DNA from: a bacterium
GTDB lineage: Bacteria; JAMCPX01
NCBI GenBank assembly: GCA_021787665.1
Contig: JAJYLN010000015.1
Span: 1 to 59,722 of the forward strand
Length of the DNA stretch: 59,722 nucleotides
Direction: 5' to 3'
The translations under genes were made by a program, and so were the position numbers. This document shows positions 51,086 through 59,586 of this stretch, piece by piece. The notes below the pieces were generated by a model. That model had not been told where the DNA came from. It made no database searches and saw only the letters and a program-made list of their open reading frames with translations. The number at the start of each line of letters is the position of its first letter. Positions within the stretch are counted from its first letter, which is position 1.

Positions 51086-52255
51086 CTACCCGGCCCTGAG
51101 TGCATTGACGATGTTGAGCCTCGCAGCACGGGCCGCCGGCAGGCCCCCCCCGAAGAAGCCCATGATGACCGCGAAGACGATCGATGACACGATGATGGAC
51201 GGAGACAGGACGAACGAGAAGGTAAGATCGGAAAAGGACGTGTAGTTCAGGGTCGTTATCGAAACGAGCTGGAGCAGCGATGCGAGTATCATGCCGATGA
51301 AACCGCCGCTCAGGGAGATAAGGACCGCCTCGACGAGGAAGACGATAAGGATACTTCTCCTGCTGAATCCCAGCGCCCTGAGTGTGCCGATCTCGACCGT
51401 TCGGTTTGCAACCTCGGCGTACATGGTAATCATCGCGCCTATGGCAGCTCCGATGCTGAATATGACCGTGACAAAGATGCCCAGTATTCTGATGAAGGTC
51501 GCCAGATTTTCCGACTGCTCTGCAAAATATTCCTCTTCTGGCTTGGCCTCGAATTCCGAAAGCCTCTTGTCCCTGGAGAACGCAGACTTGAACGTATGGT
51601 AATCGGAATGATTGTCCAGCTTCAGGGTTATAGACGATACGTAGTTTCCCCGGTGGAACTCTCTCTGGATCTGGTGCGTGTCGCTCCATATTTCGGAGTC
51701 GAAGCCGCTGCCGTGGTCGTCGAACACGCCCACGACCCTGTACGAGCTGGTGCCGAGCTTGATCGAGCCGCCGAGCCGGGCATCCGGATAGCGCCTCGCG
51801 ACCGAGCTGCCCACGACCACCTCGTCCAGCAGGGGGTTGAACATCCTGCCCTGAACTATGCTGACGTCCGGGTGAAGCGCGAGTATATCCGGCGATACGC
51901 CCCGCACCGTGACATTGTTCAGGCCGCCGTCCGGGGTAGTAAGGTTTATGATGACGACGGGCTGGTACGAGATGATGGGCGAGCCGTCCGCAGACTTTGC
52001 TATATACGGAAGGGCGCTAACCACGTTCTGGGTATCGCCGTCCACGATACTCGAAATCTCGCCGTTCGCACCCTGCCTGACCACGACGACATTGTCCGGC
52101 GAGCCCGTGGACACGAGAGTCTGTTTTACGCCGTGCGCCAGCATGAGGACCGCGGCAAAGACAAAGATGACGAGCGCGCTGCCCGCGATCGTGATAAGGG
52201 TGGATACACTCCTGACCTTGAAGTTCTTGATCATGTACGTAAACGGTATCTTCAT
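51086..52255 (-). CDS. ABC transporter permease, FtsX/MacB-like (second permease)
   Basis: 389 residues. One N-terminal helix (about 20-42) is followed by a large periplasmic MacB-type domain (about 50-255) and three helices near the C-terminus (about 270-385) with NRTVEIGTLRALGFSRRSILIVFLVEAVLISL and the final PAARAARLNIVNALRAG. This is the standard plan of MacB-like mechanotransmission exporters. It lies 117 bases after the first permease, with an interspersed repeat between, and completes the adaptor-ATPase-permease set. Confidence 0.88.
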   Translation of the reverse strand: MKIPFTYMIKNFKVRSVSTLITIAGSALVIFVFAAVLMLAHGVKQTLVSTGSPDNVVVVRQGANGEISSIVDGDTQNVVSALPYIAKSADGSPIISYQPVVIINLTTPDGGLNNVTVRGVSPDILALHPDVSIVQGRMFNPLLDEVVVGSSVARRYPDARLGGSIKLGTSSYRVVGVFDDHGSGFDSEIWSDTHQIQREFHRGNYVSSITLKLDNHSDYHTFKSAFSRDKRLSEFEAKPEEEYFAEQSENLATFIRILGIFVTVIFSIGAAIGAMITMYAEVANRTVEIGTLRALGFSRRSILIVFLVEAVLISLSGGFIGMILASLLQLVSITTLNYTSFSDLTFSFVLSPSIIVSSIVFAVIMGFFGGGLPAARAARLNIVNALRAG

Positions 52256-52282
52256 ATATTCACCTTATACTCGAAAATAAAA

Positions 52283-52350
52283 TCTCTCCTAACCCCTCGT
52301 TCCCAAAGAGAGGGATATGAAGTTCCTCCCTTTGAATAAGGGGGATTTTG
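52283..52350. repeat. Hairpin-forming interspersed repeat between the two permease genes
   Basis: CTCTCCTAACCCC with CCCAAAGAGAGGG, then CCTCCCTTTGAATAAGGGGGA. It has the same pyrimidine-rich arm, short loop and purine-rich arm as the repeats near 12260, 15940, 50420 and 59330. No T-run follows, so the operon is probably not stopped here. Confidence 0.5.
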
Positions 52351-52372
52351 TCTTTTAACTTCATTATTCCCT

Positions 52373-53533
52373 CTACCCGGAGAACCGGACGCCGTCCGCT
52401 ATCCGCGTGCTCAGGACGCGCTGGATCGGGAAGACTGCCGCCCCTATGCCGACCACGATGACCGCAGCCGATGCAAGCTCCAGTGTCCGGGACCCGACGC
52501 TGAGTCCCGGGAACGCCCCGGGCGGCAACATGCCCTGGAAGCTCCTGACCATGGGATAGGTCAGGGCAATGCCCAAGGCACCGCCGATGATGGAAATGAA
52601 CAGCGACTCGCCCAGTATGAGCTCCGTCAGACGACCCGCCGAGAAACCAATCGCCTTGAGCACCGCGTACTCCCTGGTCCTTTCGCGGGCGGACATAATC
52701 ATCGTATTGGCAAGGACCAGCATGATAATCCCCACGATCACGTACGACATATAGTCCATCGCGTCGATGATTGCGCTCGCGGACGTGACAAACCCTTTGA
52801 CGAATTCGCGCTCCGACTCGGTCTTTGTCTCGGCAGACGAGTTTTTGAACAACGCGTCGATGCTGCTGGCGATCCTGCCGGCGTTCGCAGGGTTATCTAT
52901 TTTGGCGATAAACCATCCGACCTGGTCCTCTCTCCCGGGAAAGACCTGTTTGACCCGCTCATTCAGGTATCTCCAATGCAGAAACATCTGCGAAGCATCG
53001 GTGGATTTTGACTTCGGTTCGTATATACCCCGTAGTACGAAGTCCCACGTGCCGGGGTAGATATCGCCTTTCAGCGTTATGGTATCGCCCAGCTTGAAGC
53101 CGTACCGCTTTGCAAGCGCACTTCCCACGATGCAAGCGTCCTGTTCCTTCATGAAGTCCGCCATTTCCTGCTTGCTCACCTCGTACCTCCGGTACACCTT
53201 GAAAAAGGTAGCGCCATCGATTGCAGACCGGGCAAAGAAGTTCTCCTTGTTTCTGTAGGTACCGCCGAACCAGTTGGCGAAAGTCACTACCTTCACGCCG
53301 GGCACCTGCTGGATCTTATCGAGATAGGCATAAGGCAGGGGCATGATGAAGCTGACCGCGTCGCGTACGATAAGCCTGTCCGTCGCGGAGGCCTGTGTTG
53401 CCGTGTTCCATATTGACACCACGGTACGCAGCAGGCCAAAGGCGGCGACCGCGATCGCCATACCGAGGATCGTAAGACATGCCCGGAGCTTACGCCTGAA
53501 GACGTTCTTGACGATCAACCGGGGTGTTCTCAT
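52373..53533 (-). CDS. ABC transporter permease, FtsX/MacB-like (first permease)
   Basis: 386 residues from ATG 53533, one base after the ATPase stop codon. The first helix is at about 15-40, followed by a MacB periplasmic domain (about 45-250) and three C-terminal helices ([40 protein letters not shown] and [20 protein letters not shown]). The segment [21 protein letters not shown] matches the coupling helix of FtsX-type permeases. It probably forms a heterodimer with the permease at 51086. Confidence 0.88.
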   Translation of the reverse strand: MRTPRLIVKNVFRRKLRACLTILGMAIAVAAFGLLRTVVSIWNTATQASATDRLIVRDAVSFIMPLPYAYLDKIQQVPGVKVVTFANWFGGTYRNKENFFARSAIDGATFFKVYRRYEVSKQEMADFMKEQDACIVGSALAKRYGFKLGDTITLKGDIYPGTWDFVLRGIYEPKSKSTDASQMFLHWRYLNERVKQVFPGREDQVGWFIAKIDNPANAGRIASSIDALFKNSSAETKTESEREFVKGFVTSASAIIDAMDYMSYVIVGIIMLVLANTMIMSARERTREYAVLKAIGFSAGRLTELILGESLFISIIGGALGIALTYPMVRSFQGMLPPGAFPGLSVGSRTLELASAAVIVVGIGAAVFPIQRVLSTRIADGVRFSG

Positions 53534-53534
53534 G

Positions 53535-54212
53535 TCATGCCTCGAGCAGGACGCCCTTTTCGAGGTGCCTGAGCACCTTCGCCTTTTCCGCGATGTGCGG
53601 ATCATGCGTCACCATAACGATGGTCTTCCTGAACTCGGTGTTCAGTCTCTGCATGAGGGTCATGATCTCCTCGGACGATGACTTGTCCAGATCGCCGGTA
53701 GGCTCATCCGCAATAAGCAGGGCTGGGTCCGTCACGATCGCCCGTGCTATGGCCACCCGTTGCTCCTGTCCGCCGGAAAGCTGGCCCGGGTAGTGGTCCA
53801 TCCGGTCACTCAGTCCCACGATGGCCAGCACGGTCTCCACGTGCTGTTGCCTTTCGGATTTGGAGAGCTTCGTCAGTATCAGGGGGAGCTCGACGTTCTC
53901 ATAAGCGGTCAGGACCGGTATCAGGTTATAGAACTGGAAAATGAACCCGATATTGGACGCACGCCATCGGGCGAGCTGTGATTCGCTGAGCTTCGAGATG
54001 GCAGTGCCGTTGACCACGACCTCTCCGGACGAAGGCCTGTCTATGCCGGCAATCATGTTCAGCAAGGTCGTCTTGCCGGAGCCGGAAGGGCCCATCAACG
54101 CAAGGAACTCCCCCTCGGCCACGCGGAAGTCTATATTGTCAAGGACCGGAATCTCGATCTTTTCGCGCCAGTAGGACTTCGACACCGTGTGTATTTCGAT
54201 CATATTCTGCAT
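53535..54212 (-). CDS. ABC transporter ATPase, MacB/LolD-like
   Basis: 225 residues. Walker A GPSGSGKT at 41-48, Q-loop [22 protein letters not shown], signature [14 protein letters not shown] from 144, Walker B LLIADEP at 164-170 and H-loop [12 protein letters not shown]. It is a stand-alone ATPase of the MacB/LolD group, which drives FtsX-type permeases to move lipoproteins, peptides or drugs across the envelope. It lies 14 bases after the adaptor gene. Confidence 0.92.
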   Translation of the reverse strand: MQNMIEIHTVSKSYWREKIEIPVLDNIDFRVAEGEFLALMGPSGSGKTTLLNMIAGIDRPSSGEVVVNGTAISKLSESQLARWRASNIGFIFQFYNLIPVLTAYENVELPLILTKLSKSERQQHVETVLAIVGLSDRMDHYPGQLSGGQEQRVAIARAIVTDPALLIADEPTGDLDKSSSEEIMTLMQRLNTEFRKTIVMVTHDPHIAEKAKVLRHLEKGVLLEA

Positions 54213-54226
54213 GCCAGCCCTCCTGT

Positions 54227-55426
54227 TCAGGACTTCTGTCGTACGTTTACCTTCGTGCCGTTTTTAACGACTTTGCCCGGCGAATTCACCATCTGGTCAC
54301 CATTCTGCAGTCCGGACTTTACCTCGAAGTAGCTCTCGGAATACTTTTTCAGACTGACCGGCGTCTCCATCGCCCTGTTGTCCACTATTTTGAACACGAC
54401 CTGTTGTCCGTGTCTCATCGTTACCGCGGTCGAGGGAATGAGCAGGACCGGCGTGTTTCCGTCTGCCGTGCCGGTGGCAGTTCTTCTCAGGAACAGGACC
54501 TTCGTGCTCATCTCCGGCAATACCCTGCTGTCGTACTTCTTGAACGCTATCTTGACCCGCACCGTTCCTTTTGCCCTGTTTGCGGTGGGGATAATCTTTG
54601 CGACGCTACCGTCGTAGTGTACTTCCGGGTAAGCGTCCAGGGTGATTATGCAGGCCTGACCTACCCTGACCTCTTCGATAGTGGCCTCTGCCACGTCGGC
54701 CTCGACCTGGAGGGACCGCATGTCTGCAATGGTCACGACTGCCCCCTTCGAGGTCATGCTCGCAGCCATGGGCGCGACGATCTCTCCGACGTCTGCATTC
54801 TTGGCAAGGACGGTACCGTCGAACGGCGCCCTGATAATGGTGTTTTCAAGCGCGACTTTTGCCGCGTCGACGGACGCCTTTGCAACGTCAACAGCGGCCT
54901 TCGCTTCCTTGTACTGTGCCTTGACGCCTTCGAAGGTAAACTGGGAAACGGTGCCGGTGCGGAACAGCTTCTTGTCTGTTTTATAGTTCCATGCTGCATT
55001 GGTGAGCGCAGCCTTTTTCAATGCGAGGTCGGCCTTCGCCTCGCTGAGCACCGCACGGACGTCGTCGTCCTCCAGTCGCGCCAGGACCTCCCCCTTTTTG
55101 ACCCTATCTCCAGCCACCACGCCAAGATAAACCAGCCGTCCCGTTGCCTTCGATGCAACCTCCGCCTTGCGCTGTGCCACGACGTAGCCACTCGCGGTCA
55201 GTAATGCCTCTGTCTGTGAAGGCAATTCCAGCGCCGCAAAGGCGGCCGTTACCTTCACGGGTGCAGAGAGCCCGTGGATGAATAGCGCTATCGCCCCGGC
55301 CACGAGGAGGGCCGCTACGATCCCGATGAGCAGGGGCTTCCTCGATCTCCCGGGGGTACCCCCGGCTGGATCACGCTTGGAGCTGTCGATCTTCAAGGAG
55401 GACAGGTCAGCGTCTCTCGTGCCCAT
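54227..55426 (-). CDS. MacA-like periplasmic adaptor (membrane fusion protein)
   Basis: 399 residues from ATG 55426; a GTG at 55450 would add eight. One membrane helix (about 30-50) is followed by a lipoyl half (EVASKATGRLVYLGVVAGDRVKKGE), a coiled coil rich in Ala/Lys (about 105-175), the second lipoyl half (IIRAPFDGTVLAKNADVGEIV), a beta-barrel and a membrane-proximal domain. This is the usual order of MacA/RND-type adaptors. It is the first gene of the exporter operon and has a candidate promoter with a palindromic spacer. Confidence 0.88.
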   Translation of the reverse strand: MGTRDADLSSLKIDSSKRDPAGGTPGRSRKPLLIGIVAALLVAGAIALFIHGLSAPVKVTAAFAALELPSQTEALLTASGYVVAQRKAEVASKATGRLVYLGVVAGDRVKKGEVLARLEDDDVRAVLSEAKADLALKKAALTNAAWNYKTDKKLFRTGTVSQFTFEGVKAQYKEAKAAVDVAKASVDAAKVALENTIIRAPFDGTVLAKNADVGEIVAPMAASMTSKGAVVTIADMRSLQVEADVAEATIEEVRVGQACIITLDAYPEVHYDGSVAKIIPTANRAKGTVRVKIAFKKYDSRVLPEMSTKVLFLRRTATGTADGNTPVLLIPSTAVTMRHGQQVVFKIVDNRAMETPVSLKKYSESYFEVKSGLQNGDQMVNSPGKVVKNGTKVNVRQKS

Positions 55427-55477
55427 GCGCGCACCGTCCCTTTTTTGCACGGATGTCAGGATTCGTCATAAGAGTAA

Positions 55478-55506
55478 AGCTAATGGAACGACGCCGGCGT
55501 AGTCAA
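55478..55506 (-). promoter_or_regulatory. Candidate promoter of the MacAB-like operon, with palindromic spacer
   Basis: On the minus strand TTGACT (55506-55501) and TTAGCT (55483-55478) are 17 bases apart. The spacer begins with the perfect palindrome ACGCCGGCGT (55491-55500), a possible operator. No regulator gene is adjacent. Confidence 0.4.
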
Positions 55507-55529
55507 GGCTTTGGAGCAGGGACGCGCCC

Positions 55530-56756
55530 CTACGCGCCGAACTTCTTGAGCCGCATGCCGTTCGCGAGCATCAGGGACATGATGTCCGTGGAATGCAGGG
55601 TCCCGAGCTCGCCCTTGAGGCACTCGCGCTCCGTGAACGCCGCGGAGGTCTTTCCGAAGACGTACTTGCTTTTCAACAGCACCGGCACGGGGTGCCAGCT
55701 ATGCCCCTTGATGAGCGCCGGCGTGGAATGATCTCCGGTAATCACGAGAACGTCCGGGGCGAGCGACAGGATCCCCGGCAGGCAGGCATCGAACTCCTCT
55801 ATGACCCTGCACTTGCCCTGGAAGTTGCCGTCCTCGCCGTTCGAGTCGGTCTTCTTGACGTGGACATAGAAGAAGTCGTACCTGCCGTAGCTCTCCTTGA
55901 GCGCCTGTACCTCCTCCGCGATACCGCCGGCCACCTTCAGCGTGTCCATGCCGATCAGCTTTGTAAGGCCCAGGTACATGGGGTAGGTCGCTATGGCAAG
56001 CGACTTCAGCCCGTATACCTCGTTGAACCTCGGTATCGCGGGCACGGACGAGAAGCCCCTCAGGAGTATGTAGTTTGCCCGTTCCTGGCCCTTCAGCAAC
56101 AGGGCAGCCTTCTCCACGAACTTCAGCGCGATGTCCGCGACATGCCGTGCGGCCGATCCGGACGGCGCTGGCACCACCGGCTCAAGGCCCTCTTTCTGGG
56201 GATCGGTGTCCTCTATTGCATCGGCCCCCTGGTCGAGACGGGCAGAAAATCTCAGCACGAGGGCGAATCTGTGCTCCATGCCGGGGAGCAATAGCACCTG
56301 TGCATCGTCGATCTGACGTATCTGCTCCTGCAACATCCCGGTGATCTGCCTGCTGCGGTCGGTCGGGATCCTCCCGGCCCTCCTGTCTTTGATGATGATC
56401 TTCGTGTCATCACGAACAGCGGTCGCGTAATTGCACCGCACCGCTATATCGTTCTCTGTAAGGTGGATGCCCAGACCCAGTGCCTCCAGCACCCCCCTGC
56501 CTATTTCCCACCGGAGCGGGTCGTATCCGAATATGCCGAGGTGTCCGGGTCCGCTGCCCGGCGTTATGCCGCAGGCGACCGGCACCTGCAGGCCGCAGGC
56601 AGAGCTCGCCGCGAGCGCCGTCAGATTGGGCGCCTTAGCCCCCTCGAGTTCGCTCACCCCGTTGATCGGCATTCCGCCGACACCGTCCAGCACGACGAGC
56701 ACGAGCTTCGTGGTGTTGGATGCAATGAGTGGCCTCAGTAACTCCTGATCGTTCAT
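55530..56756 (-). CDS. apgM: 2,3-bisphosphoglycerate-independent phosphoglycerate mutase, archaeal type
   Basis: 408 residues. It interconverts 3- and 2-phosphoglycerate. The alkaline-phosphatase-like metal sites are in VLVVLDGVGGMP, GSGPGHLGIFGYDP (with the phosphorylated Ser), VHVKKTDSNGEDG and VITGDHSTPALIKGHSWHPVPVL. The length and motifs are those of the ApgM/PGAM-A family. The gene starts inside the last codons of the acyl-CoA synthetase gene (four-base overlap), an odd pairing for a glycolytic enzyme. Confidence 0.92.
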   Translation of the reverse strand: MNDQELLRPLIASNTTKLVLVVLDGVGGMPINGVSELEGAKAPNLTALAASSACGLQVPVACGITPGSGPGHLGIFGYDPLRWEIGRGVLEALGLGIHLTENDIAVRCNYATAVRDDTKIIIKDRRAGRIPTDRSRQITGMLQEQIRQIDDAQVLLLPGMEHRFALVLRFSARLDQGADAIEDTDPQKEGLEPVVPAPSGSAARHVADIALKFVEKAALLLKGQERANYILLRGFSSVPAIPRFNEVYGLKSLAIATYPMYLGLTKLIGMDTLKVAGGIAEEVQALKESYGRYDFFYVHVKKTDSNGEDGNFQGKCRVIEEFDACLPGILSLAPDVLVITGDHSTPALIKGHSWHPVPVLLKSKYVFGKTSAAFTERECLKGELGTLHSTDIMSLMLANGMRLKKFGA

Positions 56757-58474
56757 GATACCCCCTTCTTGTGTCCCGTATTCTGACCTGTCTTTGCTGC
56801 CTCTTCCCGCTCCAGCACGTTGAACGCGACCTTACCCACGAGCGTGTGTGGCAACTCGGTCCTGAACTCTATCTCCCGGGGACAGCTCCACTTGATCAGG
56901 TGCTTCCTGCAGTGCTCTATGAGCTCCTTCTCCTTGTTCGGGCCGGCAGCAGAGGGATTCTTCAATACCACGAAGCCCTTGACCCGCTGCACCTGTGCCT
57001 CGTCCGGCACGCCTATCACGCAGGCCTCCCTGACGTCCTCATGTGTGCAGAGCACGTCTTCCACCTGGTGTGGATAGACGTTCATGCCGGACGACTTGAT
57101 CATCCTCTTGAGCCTGAGCCTGAAATAGAAGAACCCGTCTTTGTCCATGGTGCCGATGTCGCCGGTATGCAGCCATGTCCTGCCATCCGCATGTCTCTTC
57201 AATGTATCGGCGGTCTCCCCGGGCTGGTCGATGTATCCGAGCATTACGGCCGGACCGCTGATGCATATCTCGCCCTCCTCGCCTGCCGGCGCTTCCTCAA
57301 TCGTACCGGGCCTGACGATCTTCGCAAGCATATCCGGGAACGGTATGCCGATGCTGCCCTCGCGGAACTCGGTAAGGGGCATCGCCATGATGGCGGTGAC
57401 CGCCTCGGTGAGGCCGTATCCCTGCATGAGCCTGACGTTGCCGCCGCGCTCCCGCACGGCCTGCTCGAACCTCTCCTTTACCGCCGAGGTAAGGGAGTCC
57501 GCGCCGCTGAACGTGGCCTTGAAGCACGACAGGTCTGCCCGCCGGAACACGGGATCGCGCGAGAGTGCATCGAAGAGGGTGGGCACGCCGACCAGGAAGT
57601 TCGGCCGCACCTTCCTGACGAGCTTTGCAACAGTCTTCGGCGTGAACTGGGGCACGAGCACGCTCTTCCCCCCTCCCATGAAAGCGGCGTTCACGCACAC
57701 GCCCAGCCCGAACCCGTGGAATATCGGCAGAATCGCCAGGATGGAGTCCCCGCCGGAAAGCTTCGCCCACGCCGACACCTGCTTGCCCTCGCTGATGAAG
57801 TTGAGGTTCGAGAGCATGATGCCCTTGGGCGTACCGGTCGTACCGCCGCTGTACAGGATCGCCGCCATATCGTCCGGGGACATCTCTGCCTTCTGAGCCG
57901 CAGGGTACTTTCCCCGGAGCAGCACGTTCCACCGTACGACGCCGCTATCGTGCACGGCCGGGACCTTCCTGCCCTTCACGAGGTAGAAGACGAGCCTCTT
58001 GGCGATGCCGAGGTAGTCGGCGATGCCGGTGATTACGACGGTCTCGAGCCGGGTCCTGCCTTTCACCTCCCTGAACTTGTCGTAGAACATATCGAGCGTC
58101 AGCGCGAACCTGCTCTTGCTGATGTTCAGGTACATGATGATCTCCGCGGGGGTAGAAAGCGGGTGGATCATGCTCGAGATCGCGCCGAGCTTGTTCGCCG
58201 CGTAGAAGCCTATGATCCCCTGCGGGCTCGTGGGCATGGCTATGGTGATGCGATCGCCCTTCCTCATCCCGATTCCTGCAAGGGCGTCCGCGCACCGGTC
58301 AATCTGCCCTGCAAAGTCCCTATAGGTCGCCGTGTACCCGAGGAAGTCGTATGCGATGTCGTCCGGGTGCTCCCGGGCGGTTTGTATCACGGCCTCGTAC
58401 ATCGTGACCCTGGGGTAGGCAATGGTGACCGGCACATCGCCGTAGAACTTCAGCCACGGCTTCTGTTCATACAT
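56753..58474 (-). CDS. AMP-dependent acyl-CoA synthetase / ligase
   Basis: 573 residues of the ANL superfamily. The P-loop YSGGTTGTPKG (about 213-223), the A5 motif QGYGLTEAV, the A7 motif WLHTGDIGTMDKDGFFYF, the hinge RLKRMIKSSGMNVYP and the catalytic Lys in ELPHTLVGKVAF are intact. It adenylates a carboxylate, probably a fatty acid, and passes it to CoA. ATG 58474 is supported by AAGGGG about 11 bases upstream. The substrate pocket cannot be judged from sequence alone. Confidence 0.92.
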   Translation of the reverse strand: MYEQKPWLKFYGDVPVTIAYPRVTMYEAVIQTAREHPDDIAYDFLGYTATYRDFAGQIDRCADALAGIGMRKGDRITIAMPTSPQGIIGFYAANKLGAISSMIHPLSTPAEIIMYLNISKSRFALTLDMFYDKFREVKGRTRLETVVITGIADYLGIAKRLVFYLVKGRKVPAVHDSGVVRWNVLLRGKYPAAQKAEMSPDDMAAILYSGGTTGTPKGIMLSNLNFISEGKQVSAWAKLSGGDSILAILPIFHGFGLGVCVNAAFMGGGKSVLVPQFTPKTVAKLVRKVRPNFLVGVPTLFDALSRDPVFRRADLSCFKATFSGADSLTSAVKERFEQAVRERGGNVRLMQGYGLTEAVTAIMAMPLTEFREGSIGIPFPDMLAKIVRPGTIEEAPAGEEGEICISGPAVMLGYIDQPGETADTLKRHADGRTWLHTGDIGTMDKDGFFYFRLRLKRMIKSSGMNVYPHQVEDVLCTHEDVREACVIGVPDEAQVQRVKGFVVLKNPSAAGPNKEKELIEHCRKHLIKWSCPREIEFRTELPHTLVGKVAFNVLEREEAAKTGQNTGHKKGVS

Positions 58475-58865
58475 GGGTAAGCCCCTTCATTTCAGCCCTT
58501 TCTGTCACAAGTAAAGTCCACAACCCGCGCCCACGTCAAGCTATCGCCCTGACAGGCCATATAGGTGCGCCCTCCTATGTCAACCCATTGCCTTACACTT
58601 ATACTCCTGCGTTATCCCTCTTACACGGGCACATGGCGCAATGGCGACAGGTCGGGCACAGAAGGGAGTTACTTTTCCCTGTCATTCTGAGAGGAACGAA
58701 GAATCTATGTCTTGCATTTTTTGTAGCATGTGCGGAGCTTGCACTTCAGCGTCACCTTTCTTAGATTATGAGGCGGGGCACCCACCGGGCACACAGCGAA
58801 GCAGGGTCGTGTGGGTCGAGGGCGCTACAGTCCACTCAGCCACGAACCACTTAATGCATTTTACC
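58475..58865. other. Repeat-rich intergenic region upstream of the acyl-CoA synthetase
   Basis: It holds the candidate promoter below, a GTCATTCTGAG-GAACGAAGAATCT block of a kind commonly scattered in bacterial genomes, and a GCGGGGCACCC/GGGCACACAGCGAAGCAG block related to that at 15970-16010. Short open frames here are built from these repeats and show no gene-like start or family. Confidence 0.5.
58510..58539 (-). promoter_or_regulatory. Candidate promoter of the acyl-CoA synthetase/apgM operon
   Basis: On the minus strand TTGACG (58539-58534) and TTTACT (58515-58510) are 18 bases apart, 35 bases upstream of the start codon. It is the only reasonable match in that leader. Confidence 0.35.
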
Positions 58866-58891
58866 AATGTCCAATGTCAAGGGCAGACCCC
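58866..58891 (-). repeat. RAYT-associated direct repeat, downstream copy
   Basis: Read on the minus strand it is GGGGTCTGCCCTTGACATTGG followed by ACATT. It is a direct-repeat partner of 59563-59586 (GGGGTCAGGCTTGACATTTG, ACAT), and the two flank the pieces of a Y1 transposase gene, as REP-like sequences do around RAYT genes. Confidence 0.55.
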
Positions 58892-59115
58892 TATGCCTCC
58901 CCCGAGACATAGCTGCTCCATAGATACAATCCGGGTTTTTCTGTAATCCCGGCCCGTACCGAATTTAAATGAACATACCTGCTTAATTCCATCAGATATG
59001 CATCCTTATCTATCACAATCGCTTTGTACCTACCCTGGAACAGGTGCCCGATCCGGGCGTGTCGACGGTTAAAATAGCCGGTGTAAACTCCGTTAATTCC
59101 ATGCATAACCTTCTG
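58891..59115 (-). pseudogene. C-terminal fragment of a REP-associated tyrosine transposase (RAYT, Y1_Tnp)
   Basis: About 74 codons reading KVMHGINGVYTGYFNRRHAR, then GHLFQGRYKAIVIDKDAYL and LSRYVHLNSVRAGI, the very conserved C-terminal part of RAYT/transposase_17 proteins. The N-terminal half with the HUH catalytic pair is missing. At 59116 the sequence passes directly into a DUF559 fragment on the opposite strand. The other end of the same kind of gene is found at 59409-59534. Confidence 0.8.
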
Positions 59116-59116
59116 T

Positions 59117-59308
59117 CAACATTATACGGATGAAGGAAGAGACAATGATAAGAAAAGGGATGCATATTTGAAAGCGCACGGCATGGAAGTTCTAAGGTTC
59201 TCAGACATTGAGGTGATGAAGAGTACCAACGATGTCATTGAAGCTATTGTCAATAAAATCAAAGAGAAGCTGGCATGCCCATCTCAAGACAACAACCAAC
59301 AGCCATAG
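59117..59308 (+). pseudogene. C-terminal fragment of a DUF559 (Vsr-like) endonuclease
   Basis: The frame starts QHYTDEGRDNDKKRDAYLKA and continues HGMEVLRFSDIEVM, ending in a short Gln/Asn-rich tail with TAG at 59306-59308. This is the typical second half of DUF559 endonuclease-like domains, including the Gln-His that follows the catalytic Asp-Gly region. The first half with the catalytic Asp is absent because the frame is cut by the RAYT remnant. AT-rich composition differs from the neighbouring core genes. Confidence 0.7.
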
Positions 59309-59318
59309 CCAAGAAAGA

Positions 59319-59351
59319 CCTCACCTTAATCCTCTCCCCAAGGGCGAGGAG
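59319..59351. repeat. Interspersed CCTCACC/CTCTCCCC-AAGGGCGAGG repeat
   Basis: It closely matches the central block at 12246-12278 (CCTCACCCTATCC-TCTCCCAAAGGGCGAGG). The arms can form a short hairpin. Confidence 0.5.
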
Positions 59352-59408
59352 ACAGGAGGAAGAATGAGCTTCACTAACTGACCCCGCACCTTTTTCGAAG
59401 AAACCGCA

Positions 59409-59534
59409 CTAATTGGGAAACTCAGGAAATTTCAACCTGTCCGCAGTGTCATGAAAAATCCTCCTCCGCTCATTGCCTCTGCTCATGATGTGATACAATG
59501 CCCCGGGATATTCTATTCTTAATGGCCGTCCCAT
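59409..59534 (-). pseudogene. N-terminal fragment of a REP-associated tyrosine transposase
   Basis: ATG 59534 opens MGRPLRIEYPGALYHIMSRG, continuing NERRRIFHDTADRLKF, a strong match to the start of RAYT proteins. It then meets a premature end, PEFPN and TAG at 59409. The central part with the catalytic HUH motif (MPNHxH region) is missing. With 58891-59115 it probably represents one gene that was interrupted and partly deleted. Confidence 0.8.
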
Positions 59535-59562
59535 GAACCTCTACTACCATTCAACCGTCCTC

Positions 59563-59586
59563 ATGTCAAATGTCAAGCCTGACCCC
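59563..59586 (-). repeat. RAYT-associated direct repeat, upstream copy
   Basis: On the minus strand it reads GGGGTCAGGCTTGACATTTG then ACAT, 29 bases upstream of the RAYT start. It matches the copy at 58866-58891 in the same orientation. Confidence 0.55.

Noticed and set aside
56771-58480. 569-codon open frame on the plus strand
   Set aside because: It is the exact antisense of the acyl-CoA synthetase gene, is rich in Arg/His/Pro/Glu as expected for the shadow of a GC-rich gene, and has no ribosome-binding site or family motif.
58641-58946. 101-codon plus-strand frame with a CxxCxxC-like stretch
   Set aside because: Built from scattered intergenic repeats; no start signal, and the Cys cluster is not set in a recognisable fold.
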